Positions 32,588 to 43,100 of a DNA stretch of 64,000 nucleotides are shown in pieces. This DNA comes from Oegoconia quadripuncta. Taxonomy: Eukaryota > Arthropoda > Insecta > Lepidoptera > Autostichidae. The stretch lies in NCBI GenBank assembly GCA_949316235.1, contig OX438760.1, forward strand, positions 5,210,501 through 5,274,500, read 5' to 3'. Each line of letters starts with the position of its first letter. Position 1 is the first letter of the stretch. The notes beneath the pieces are model-generated. The model worked only from the letters and a program-made list of their open reading frames with translations. It was not told the DNA's origin and searched no databases. The position numbers and the translations under genes are program-made.

Positions 32588-32972
32588 AATTATTGATAAT
32601 GTTCTTGTTACCAGTATACGCGGTGCAATTATGTTATGTTGCAATTACAATTTCACCGAAAATTAAGTGAATTGGTAGATAACGTGTCTAACATTGTCAT
32701 TACAAATTTAGCGCATCGTGCTTTCATTTTCACGTCCTTGGATCTTGGACAAAAGATACATCTGCCTTTGGAAATTGATGTAGGGGGTGTCGCAGAAGAT
32801 TCGGGTCTCTCAATTTCCATACTTCGCTTCAAATGTTTTTGAAATGGTTCAACAAAATCGCACTTCCAAAAAAGTTACGAAAATGCTAGCGCGGGGTCCG
32901 TTTGAATCCCAAACGCACTCTTTAGGCACAACAAAGCAACCCTGGTACACGCATGCAAATAAATTATTAACT

Positions 32973-33215
32973 AACTAGCTTTCCGCCCGCGGCTTCGCCT
33001 GCGTAGAAGAACTTTATCGTGGATATGTTTAATTTGTTTATCCCGCGGGAACTACTCACTTTATCGGGATAAAAAGTATCGTATGCTTTAATCCATATTA
33101 TGTTCTACCTATATACCAAATTTCATCCAAATCCGTTCATCCGTTTCGCTGTGATTGAGCAACAAACAAATAAACAAACAAACATCGAAACTGTCACTTT
33201 TATAATATTTTTAGG
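32973..33215 (-). mobile_element. Helitron-like repeat (family X)
   Basis: Reversed 3' end GCGAAGCCGCGGGCGGAAAG then CTAGT; body with TTCCCGCGGGATAAACAAAT and GAACGGATTTGGATGAAATT; and a TTATAAAAG-type 5' region. A nearly complete copy. Confidence 0.75.
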
Positions 33216-33419
33216 AAGCTACTAGGCGCGTAGAGAAGATAGTTGCAAAATTCGGGGAATGTCATAATTGTAAATCTGCACTGGGGTTCAACCGAACCGC
33301 GCTCGAGTTAAAGGTTAATTCAGTCCGATTGCTAAAATCATAGTGATAAGCATGATGTTAATACAAGAAATAAAGATAAACTTGCAGGTCACATAAGTCG
33401 CCTCCGCAAAATCAGTAAT

Positions 33420-33812
33420 TCGCTTTTCGCAGTATACGCTTTTTCAATAAGGTTCCTGTTGATATACAAAATCTTCCTTTCAATAAATTTAAAGGTACTA
33501 TAGAACAGAAGCTTAATAAGAAAGCATATTATAAAATATCAAATTATTTAGATGATAAACATTCATGGACATAAACAACCCGTTCGCATAACCAGGCTAT
33601 TTCACAATTAATAATGAAATATTATAATATAATTAATAATTTTGTAATATAAAAACCTTTTTTTTTTAAAGACCACCTCTCGAGTTTCTTGCTTGTTCTT
33701 CTCAGGGGAATATTGCCTTTTGAACAAGCAGTAACTTAAAAAATGTAAAATCTGACTATTTTAAGTGTACCCTGTGTACCTATACAAAATAAAGCATTTT
33801 TTGATTTTGATT
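33420..33812 (+). pseudogene. LINE 3' end (family G)
   Basis: Broken coding remnant (GCTTTTTCAATAAGGTTCC..., AATCTTCCTTTCAATAAATT), a stretch encoding KAYYKIS, then the 3' UTR with GAGTTTCTTGCTTGTTCTTC and terminal ACAAAATAAAGCATTTTTTG. Collinear with 918-1297. Confidence 0.65.
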
Positions 33813-35377
33813 TTTGATTATAATTCCATATACTGTCAGAGAGAAACCTGTAGAAGAAGAGTTGATCACTGGCACTAGTCGTTCACTGATCGGTCGGTTA
33901 TTTTTCGCCCGCAAATAGCCAGTAATAAAAGTCTGAGCATCCTTGCTGTAGAGAGTCCACTCTAGTAGAGTATTTATTTCCTCAGTACTTGACTAATGTG
34001 ACTACTCACCAGCACATTAGGGTGGGGGAAATCTCTCCATCTCGATGTAATGTGGCTACGGAGTGACTGGCCATCTGTCTTGGCAGGTTCACCGCATTTG
34101 TCCGTTCCGGTAATATTCTACTTTCAGATGGATTGGATGGCTGATTTTACGGTGAAGTTTTTGACTTGGCGCATTAGCATTAGTCAATTATCTAAGTTCT
34201 TTGGAAGAAAATTATTTTTGTTAGAATCTCCCATTTCTTCTCGTTTTTCGGGCCGTGAGAAAATAAATATCCATATTATATGCAGAAGCAGACGCCATGT
34301 TGAATTTAAGCGGGCGCGATGTTGGATTTTTTGCCATAATAAATAAATAATTCATTCATCACAAAAGAACCACAGTATTGTGATGAATAGGTAGAGACTC
34401 AGCAGTGTTGCTGGTTTTCAGTCCCCAGCAGAGTAGTTGCTGCCACCAAAGACAAAATGGTCGACTTTCCAATATCAATTTTTTATGCATAGGCGTGGCT
34501 CTGGACAATGTAGAAATTAGATTAAAATGTAAAAACAAAGACGCCCCGTCTGTCAGCGCCATTTATCGAGCCACTCTGATCGTGTAGCGATCAGAAGGTC
34601 GTCCATTTGAAGAAAAAATTTCAAAATTAAAAATACGAAGCTTCATATTCCTGCGGCCAGAGAGGAACTAGACAACGTGAACATAAATGTATTTTATGGC
34701 ACTCTGGGAATCAAGACGAATCTGAATTTCGTTACAATTACATAAAATATGTTCCTTTGTAAACATTTTTCCATTTGTTTGCAAAGTAAAGCTGCGTCCA
34801 AATGAAGGGTCAGCGGAGCCACTTTGTAAATCCATTTAACTAAACAAGCCCATGCCAACCCAAAAAAGGATAATAGATTCCATTGTTTTATAAAACACCG
34901 GACTCGTTTTACGTATTTTTGTTTTATTCCGTAAGCAATGTGTACCAATTTGCTTATTAAATACGAATTTGGTCTGTAAATTGATTTACTATCGGTAGTT
35001 GTGCGATTTTAGGAATTCCATATCAAAAATCGGTGTATCTATTCCCCGCCCCCCATTTTCATTCGTATATTATAGCTTGAGGCTCACAGTACTTACACCC
35101 CCATTTGGTGGGGGGGGGGGAAGTGGGACTTTCTTTCCTAGTTTTTCACCCTTAAATTCTTTCTTTAATTAGTCTGGGGTCCAAGGTAGCAATAGAATCA
35201 CGTAGGACACCGTCTACCTTCAGTAGGCGTGCAGAGTACCACTGTTGATCCTGGCTTACAGCAGTTACAGTGGGAAGAGAGCGGAGGTGGGATCTGTACT
35301 TATCCTGACATGTGGCTGAGATAAAAATATAATACAGCTTTAAAAATGATGATTATAATATAAAAACATAGGCATTA
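33813..35377. other. Unassigned sequence
   Basis: A 98-codon frame at 34050-34346 and others lack recognisable motifs. An 11-bp perfect inverted repeat is at 34354-34364 / 34378-34388, and an 11-14 base G-run is near 35107-35120. Confidence 0.3.
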
Positions 35378-35580
35378 GATAGATAGATAAATCGTTTATT
35401 TGTTACTCCAATCAAACAGATAAAGTTTAAAGAGTATTTCTTAAAAAGAACTTAAAAGGTAGGTACCAGGTACAGAACAACTAAAGCATAATGTATGCTG
35501 CAGTAGCAATGGGTCACAGTACAGTGTGTGAGATTGTCCAATGAACAAAACACTGATTTTCAGCTATTATCAGAAGAGAA
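35378..35580 (-). repeat. Repeat R10 fragment with microsatellite end
   Basis: Begins TAGATAGATAGATAAA (reverse of a 3' tail) and includes GTATGCTGCAGTAGCAATGG and CAAAACACTGATTTTCAGC, paralleling 27020-27560. Confidence 0.5.
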
Positions 35581-36183
35581 TCATAGGTACAATTGCAACA
35601 TAAATAAATAAAAAACATTGCTTGATTAGTGTAGATGATAATGTGAGAACAATATAGATATAAAGAATTGTGTGTTGTGTGTAAAATATTACAATTAAAT
35701 TAGAATAATTAAATGACTTAAAAGAGAACCTGTCGATCTCTCAATAATAAATGAAGATGAAAATAAGAAATAAGTTACAAATTCAAATATTTCCTCTTTC
35801 TGTAACTGTATTTTCTTTTCCGTTGTGCAATAAAGTGTATAGGTACATACACAATGGTGTTTTAATATTTGAAATAATTTTGCCTTTTATTTATTAGTTA
35901 TTTTATTTATTATTATTAGGCAAATCTATATTTAATTATGACATCTACTATTAAACAATTATACAATTTTTAAATGTGATCAACTTACAAGAAAAGTGCA
36001 ATGTTAAAAAATAATCAACATTTATAAAATAACGTCAAATGTTGAAATTAATGTCAAAATTAAAAAGTCATTCCATACACAATTACCATGATTCAACATA
36101 AACTAATGTCACAAATATATATATGAATTAATATAGGTCAATCAATTCAATTACCTTTTCAAATAAATTCAATCCAATTTTAA
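35581..36183. other. AT-rich unassigned sequence
   Basis: GTGCAATAAAGTGTATAGG near 35825 resembles a LINE 3' end but has no clear body. Otherwise nothing recognised. Confidence 0.3.
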
Positions 36184-36305
36184 CCACCTCCGTGGCTCAA
36201 TGTATGTATGTGTTCCGTTTGTCAGAGATAAGATAGCCAGTTCCCCAAATATCATCAATATAACATCAGGTGTGATTGAGGTCAAGTGCTAACCCGTTGT
36301 GCATA
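36184..36305 (+). repeat. SINE family C with internal deletion
   Basis: Head CACCTCCGTGGCTCAATG is joined directly to the distal body GTGTTCCG, CAGAGATAAGATAGCC and ACATCAGGTGTGATTGAGG, so about 200 internal bases are missing. Confidence 0.75.
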
Positions 36306-36850
36306 ACAATTTAATATTAACAATAAATACAACAAGTTTATGCAAATAATAATGAAGCACGAAAAAAAAATGCAACACTTGGTACGTCAATCATAAATAC
36401 AGTTTATTTTTATAAATTCAGAAAATATTAACTAATAGAACTGGGCATTAGAATTCTTTTAATATAATAATTACTCAGTTGTTAGAAGTAATTCGTTCCA
36501 AAAGCTACACGACTTTATATAAAGCGAGACCTCTTATAACAACCAAAATCTCACAAAAAATTTTCAACTTGTTTGCCAATCATAATAAAATTATTTATTT
36601 TATATAAAAACATAATTTTTCATCGTGTTGTATTACTAAGTTACTTATAAACATAAACTAGGTATATCCTAGCATGTGAGACCACAACACGGCTTTAAAA
36701 TGTACCTATTATATCACATGAGTAAAGTATATTGTCGAATATAAATGAAAATTTAAATTATTGAAACATTAATTAAACAAACTGAGTTTAATATTTCATT
36801 TCCATAAATTCGTTAACAGAATAATATTGTGCAATAAAAGGTTTTAACAC

Positions 36851-37560
36851 TTTACGAGTAAGACTGAACCTAGTGGTGGGCAATCGTTGATATACAAATA
36901 TGACTAAACCTTGTGGTTGTTTGACTGATGATGATACCTTTATGAGTATGAGTGAATCGTGTTGCACTACTAATAGATTCACTCTTGATATACGAGTATG
37001 ACTAGACAGAGTTATCAAAATGATGGTACGAGTATACGAGTATGACTGAAGCGGTTGAAAACTGGTGATATATGAGTATAACTGAACTGTGTGGTCAAAG
37101 GTGCCTCTTCTTCCACGTTCTTGTAGACCCGGATGACGACATTACCGGCAGCTCTGGCCGCTGTACCGCCTATAGGATAAATCGATACTAGTCGTTCTGG
37201 CTATTAGATCACTAACGCCCTACACTACACAGTCTCTGTTTTCTAAATGAAAAATTGTGTGGCAGAGAATTTCTTGCATCATTACATCTCTCTGACTATA
37301 GTAGCGATTGTAGTTATATCTCAAAATTTTCCCAAATGCAACTTCTTAAGCCGAGGATCGAGACCCCGCGGACACCCATAGATGTCGGTTTCAAACATCT
37401 TTTTGTGTGCTATTGCGTACAGTCAGAGTGAGACATTAGCCTGTCAGCCAGTAGATCGTAGTCAAAAATACAATCGTTGATATACAAGTATGACTGGTGC
37501 GTTCATAACTTATGATTGAAGGAACCGTGTAGTCGACAATCTTGATATAGGAGTATCGAC
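36851..37560. repeat. Diverged tandem-type repeats around GAGTATGACTGAA
   Basis: Variants of GATATACGAGTATGACTGAA recur at about 36888, 36940, 36983, 37030, 37064, 37468 and 37540. Spacing is near 40-50 bases in the first cluster; an unrelated block (37105-37460) lies between the clusters. Confidence 0.5.
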
Positions 37561-38167
37561 ATCACAGTTGTGATGGAAACGGTTATCCACAGTGAGTTTC
37601 CAAATACTTTTGGAAAAACAAATCGACTACAAACACGTTATGAAGGTGTTTTCTGTCCGGTTTTATATTTTTTCTCGTTAAATATGGCCTTTGCTGTCAG
37701 TAGTATCGAGCTGAATTTATAGCAGCCCGTATTTCAAGTTTTATTTGAAATGAAATAAAGTTGGATATTGTTCACATTGCATTGCATACACATTCATTAA
37801 GACTACACTAGTTTTCTGTAGCCCTAGTCTACATTTTAATGAAAAACCTTGGAGCACACTTATAGGCAATGAACCAGGTGGTGAGTACCTATCACTTTCA
37901 GAAGTCTGTTTTGGTGGCTACTACCCAATTGTCTATTTCTGCTGGCATTACTTTGTTCCGACGTAAAAAATAAAAGGATTTTTTTTTTCCAGTCTTAAGC
38001 GACGCAAATATTATCTTAAGATAATGCTTGCTCTTTCATATGAAGCGATATGCTCGTCATGAAAGTGAGAGATACGAAATATAGGTGCTACGCCAATAAT
38101 ATCGTAATGTCAAAAGATATCTTAAGATTAGAGGTTCTCTTTTTAATATTTAAAAGACAATGACAAT

Positions 38168-38378
38168 CAAATCCTAACAAATATTATAAATGCAAAAGTT
38201 TGTGTGTGTGTACCTATGTATTTTTGTTACCTCTTCACGCCCAAACGGCTGGATGGATTTGGATGAAATTTGGTTGGTAAGCAGATTAGGACCTGGATTA
38301 ACATACACACTAATTATTTTGCTGAATCGATTCTGATTTTATTGTTCATGCGAACGAACTCGCGGGCAACAGTTAGTA
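38168..38378 (+). mobile_element. Helitron-like repeat, divergent subfamily
   Basis: TCCTAACAAATATTATAAATG start, then CCCAAACGGCTGGATGGATT and TGGATGAAATTTGG, and a 3' end GAACTCGCGGGCAACAGTTA. Same organisation as family X with a different 3' sequence. Confidence 0.5.
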
Positions 38379-38455
38379 AAATATATATTATCTTCGTCGT
38401 GTGTGATGCGTTTATCAACAAAAAATGTTGTAGGTAGTTTATATAATTGTTCTTC

Positions 38456-38459
38456 CAAT
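38456..38459. other. Left target-site duplication CAAT
   Basis: Matches CAAT at 46462-46465 immediately outside the right LTR. Confidence 0.85.
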
Positions 38460-38758
38460 TGTTAGCGTTAGCAGTGTTTAATCGTATTTTTATATTTCCA
38501 GGATTATTTTAAACTCAGTTTCTTTAAATATTACTAAAATTGCATAATAATCTACAATTAAAAGTCGATACAACGTGAGACCGCAACATCGATACTGTAA
38601 GGGAAGGCCATTCGAGTGACAGCTGCGCGTGAAGCAGGATATATTGATTGTGTGCTGTTTTCGAAAATATTCAAAAATTGTATTGAGTGCTAATAAAGGT
38701 TGTAACGATATCATACATCTAATATTTCATTTACGGAGCATCTTGGTATACGCTAATA
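38460..38758 (+). repeat. 5' long terminal repeat, 299 bp
   Basis: Starts TGTTAGCG and ends CGCTAATA, which is an imperfect inverted terminal repeat. A polyadenylation-type AATAAA is at 38692-38697. ACTCAGTTTC near 38511 contains TCAGT, the arthropod initiator core, and could mark the transcription start; no clear TATA box precedes it. Sequence matches the 3' LTR base for base as far as I could compare. Confidence 0.92.
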
Positions 38759-38761
38759 ATT

Positions 38762-38770
38762 TCAGAAGTG
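38762..38770 (+). promoter_or_regulatory. Candidate primer-binding site
   Basis: TCAGAAGTG, three bases downstream of the LTR, followed by GGATT at 38773, resembles the complement of the acceptor end of tRNA-Leu (TCAGAAGTGGGATT). A two-base interruption separates the blocks, so this is a candidate only. Confidence 0.4.
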
Positions 38771-39413
38771 CTGGATTGAAGAACTGCTCAGTCGGTATGT
38801 AGTACGTTTGACCTATTTTATATACTTACACAGAAAACAAACCATTACAATGCTTACATTACTAGGCATTATTGTACTGTATAGGAATTCTTTCTTACTA
38901 TACTGAATAAACAAAGGAAAAATTCCATCGAATTAATGTAAACAACAAATGTAAAATCTCGACCTACCTACAAAAGTAAAAAAAAAAAAAAAAAAAAAAA
39001 AGGTGTGAAGTTAAATAATATATTCATTACATACATTTAAACAAATATTTTAAACGAGTGAGATATAGACTCCGGAATCCAGTCATTCTGTGTTTAGATG
39101 GAAACGGAAAAGAGGTGGATTACACTCTAGTGATTGTATAACTTCACTACTAAACTTCTATTGATTGTATAACTTCACTGTGCTCTCATTATTTATTTGT
39201 ATGATTTAATTATTTTACAAATGGTTATCGTTTTATGTTTAACGTTAACTTTGTTTTGACTTCTCAAGCTTACGAAATTGTATGTACTATGTAAAATAGT
39301 CAAAGTAAGCTATATAAATCTAATCTATTTCCTATTTAATGGATTATGAGATTTACCTAGCGGGCTAAGTACCCGAGTAAGTAAGTACATCATACTATCG
39401 GCTGATATGAATA

Positions 39414-39612
39414 ACGACCGACTGGTGTGGTGGATAGTGACCCTATCTACGAGACCAACGGCTGCGGTTTCGAGTCCCGTGAAGGGTTTTTGCGATGAAT
39501 ACGAGCGCTTATTGCCGGGTCATTGATGATTATATAAACCTTTATGTATGTTTACTACCCATAGTACCAGTTTTGCTTAGTTTTGGACTGGATGATTGGT
39601 ATAAGTGTCAGA
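39414..39612 (+). repeat. SINE family A inside the Ty3 leader
   Basis: GACCGACTGGTGTGGTGG, GATAGTGACCCTATC, GGTTTCGAGTCCCG (degenerate B-box), TTTATGTATGTTTACTACC and TGATTGGTATAAGTGTCAG follow the family order of 22981-23176, with many substitutions. Confidence 0.8.
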
Positions 39613-40164
39613 AATATTTATATCATATAATTACGACGATACTCTAAGCAAGTATGTACCTACTCGTATTGTAAAGAATTAAATTCTCCTGATCGGTTTT
39701 GTAGCTAAAATCTAAAAATATAATAAATAAAATTTTAATATTGCATTGACAAATAATTGAATGATAGAAAGGATGGATAACTGTTGACCTGTGTATCTTT
39801 TGACGGGCTGGGCAGAGGATTAGACATACCTATGTCTAACCACCGCCATCCCTCGAGCCTCAAGACTCAGTAGTAACATTTGGTATTTACTGTACGAAGT
39901 ATCAAATCTGTTCCATAGGGAATATGAAATGATAATGTTTTATATACAACAATACCTACAGTATGTCTATTTATTTTTATAATAACAAAGCTCATAGTAG
40001 TAAGTTCGGATAAGAAGGACTAAGTAATGACTTAACTAATGATGAATCTCTATTCCTTTCCTTAACGTTACCCACCTCGCAAACTAATTACAATCATCAT
40101 CATTTCATAATACTAACTACGATATTTATTTTATGAAATACTCGAAGGTTTTACCTGTAATATA

Positions 40165-43100
40165 ATGTCTGAGAGTAGCAGCCATACTCCAATCGTTACG
40201 GATGAAACTAGAAAGAGAAAGAGAATCAGGACCGCCTCACCGTCGGACACGGGATGTGAAAGTCGTTCGCGTACTCCCCGTGGGCGACCGAAATCTAGAT
40301 CTAAATCTCGAGAGCATAAAAGGATGCGTAAATATGGACGTTACCTTTCATCGCGTGAACATCGTAGGAGCCGGCGCCGATCTCGCTCTGGACGTAAACG
40401 ACGTGCTCGTAAAGTACGAAGCAGCACCTCTAGATCCTCGAAGTCTAGAGACAAGACTAGCCGTAGTCATAGTTCAGGCAGCACGGATTCGTCGAGCAGC
40501 TCAGTGTCTAACGAAAGTACACATACTTCTCGTTCGAAATCGAGGCGTCCAAAAACAAATAGCCGTCATACTCGCAGAAGGCGTCTACGCTTACATAAAA
40601 ATAGGGAACATTCAGTGGTGGAACAATTTATCGATGCAATCAGCAACTACGGACACAATACATATGTTGGCGCTCATGATGTCATATCAAATTTCGATCC
40701 TAGTCAAAAGACGCAATCGACGAAGGCGTGGCTCAAGAAAGTCAACGAAACTGCCGCTATCTACAAATGGAGCGACAAACAAACAATTTTTCATGCTCTG
40801 CCTAAATTATCAGGATTAGCGCGGAGATGGTATGAAGGCCTATCTTCAGTCAATTTAACATGGAAAGAGTGGCAAAGGAAGTTGTTACAAAACTTTCCGG
40901 ACAATCGTAACTACGCTGACAGATTAGCGGAAATGCTAGCGCGAAGGAGCCGTAGAGAAGAAACTCTCGAAGAGTACTTTTACGATAAGGTGAAGTTAGT
41001 TAGTCGGTGCAATATAAAGGGAAAAGATGCCGTAGACTGTATTATTCACGGAATTTTTGATCACAATATAAAATTAAACGCACAAGGAGCTAGCTTCAAG
41101 AGTCCGAACAAACTGCTTAGATATTTGCGTAACATTACCATGAAAAATTTTAAGGATGTTAAAAAGCCTGTTCCATCAACGAAGTCTACAGTAGCGTTTC
41201 CTAAGAATATCGAAACATCGAAGATCAATAAAGGGAACTTAACCCGTACTTGCTATAATTGCTCCGAACCTGGTCACACCGCTCCCAGGTGTCGCAAAGA
41301 ACCACAAAAATGTACCAAGTGTAGCCGCATGGGTCACATAGCTGAATATTGTAGGCGAGACCAAATTATAGAGAATACTGGAACTACTTCTAATAAAGAT
41401 AACATAAACACAAACAATAATTCGACTAAGGTACAGCTTATTACGTCTCAAAACGGTACTGACGACATATATAATAAGATAGTGAAGGTCAATGGTAGCA
41501 AAAGGATCGCATTTGTGGACTTCGGAAGCCAATGCACTATAGTAAAAAGAAGTTTAGTTTCTGAATTAAATTTGCAGATAGATATTAATGATTTACCACT
41601 TATAAAAGGTTTCGCTTTTGGGACTATGCAGCCTATTGGAAAAGTGATGTTTGATATGTCTATTGATTTTGTGAATGCTAACGTGGAAGCATTTGTAGTA
41701 CCTGATGAATTTCTTAGTACCGATTTACTTGTAGGTCAGAACGTCACCGAAATGCCTGACGTGATAGTTTACAAAACAAATTCGAGTCTTACATTATATT
41801 CAGATAAATCTGAAGTGAACAAAACATCTATTTATATTATGGAAGATGTCACCATTGAAAGTATGTTGGTAGTCAAAGTATGTTGCGATTCGGAATATAC
41901 GGGATGGATATATATACCAGGCAATGCATCTTTTAAGCAGAGAGAAGAAATTATAACGTTACCAGGTGTCTACTTCGTAAAAGATGGTATGGGGCACCTA
42001 CCCGTTTTAAGTTTCGCCGGAAACGATATTGTTCTAAAGAAGAATAGACTCTTAGCTCGTGGCCGACTATTACCTACCAATAGTAATATTATGCCTACAG
42101 AGGTTCCAGCGGGATTTGAGGTAAAGAGAATGACTCTTGCAGACTATTCCACCAACACTAACGACTACGATAGGGTTATCACTGAAGACATGTTAAACAT
42201 AGGAAATGACGCGACGCATGACCAAAAACAACAATTATTAGATTTGGTTAATGAATTCCGAAATTGCTTTGCCTTAGATTTACATGAGTTGGGAACAACC
42301 AATATTGCAGAAATGCATATACATTTACAGGATAATGCCCCAGTGTCCTACAAACCCTACCGATTGCCCTATAGTGAGAGAGTGATAGTACGTGATTTGA
42401 TTAACGAGCTTCTTGACAATAAAATAATTCAAGAGTCCAATTCATCTTATGCAAGTCCGATAGTCTTAGTTAAGAAGAAAAACGGCGAATACCGTTTATG
42501 TGTCGACTACCGGGCCTTGAATAAGAAAACTATTAAGGATTCTTACCCAATGCCGGTCATAGATGATCAGCTGGACCGTCTTAGTGGGAAGGTCTATTTT
42601 ACCAGTCTTGACCTTAAATCTGGGTACTACCAGATACCAATGGCAGACGCAGCTAAACATCTCACTGCCTTCGTAACGCCCGATGGGCATTACGAATATA
42701 CGCGTATGCCGTTTGGCCTTGTAAATGCCCCGGCCGTATTTCAGCATATGGTCAATAAGGCACTCGGTAAAGACAGGTATGACCTTGCTATTCCCTATAT
42801 GGACGATCTTTTGTCACCAGCTTCTTCTATTGACGAAGGTCTAGCGAAGCTACGTATAATTCTAATCTCACTACAAAAAGCCGGATTAACACTCAATATA
42901 ACCAAGTGTTATTTCTTCGAAAGGAAGCTAGACTATTTGGGATACGAGGTGTCTAGCGAAGGGTTGCGACCCGGAAGCAAGAAAATAGACGCTGTAGCCT
43001 CATTCCCTACCCCTTTAAACGTACACCAGGTTAGACAATTTGTAGGGCTAGCCAGTTTTTTCCGTAGGTTTATCTCCGGTTTTGCTAGTATAGCGAAGCC

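Larger units (their letters stand above)
38759..40164 (+). other. 5' leader of the Ty3/gypsy element
   Basis: 1,406 non-coding bases between the 5' LTR and the gag-pol ATG. Contains a 20+ base A-run near 38977-39001, a SINE at 39414-39612 and multiple upstream ATGs. Ribosomes would need splicing, reinitiation or internal entry to reach the main frame; none is directly visible. Confidence 0.6.

Noticed and set aside
34050..34346. 98-codon + frame as a host exon
   Set aside because: No recognisable domain, no splice-site context I trust, and similar lengths are expected by chance.
35107..35120. G-run as a quadruplex
   Set aside because: A single run without the additional G-tracts needed.
38490..38714. 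Identical 74-codon minus frames in both LTRs
   Set aside because: They are identical only because the LTRs are identical; no protein motif.
40202..40819. A 205-codon open frame overlapping the start of gag-pol
   Set aside because: It lies one frame over from the Arg/Ser-rich region, where repetitive codons keep alternative frames open. It has no domain and no independent signal.
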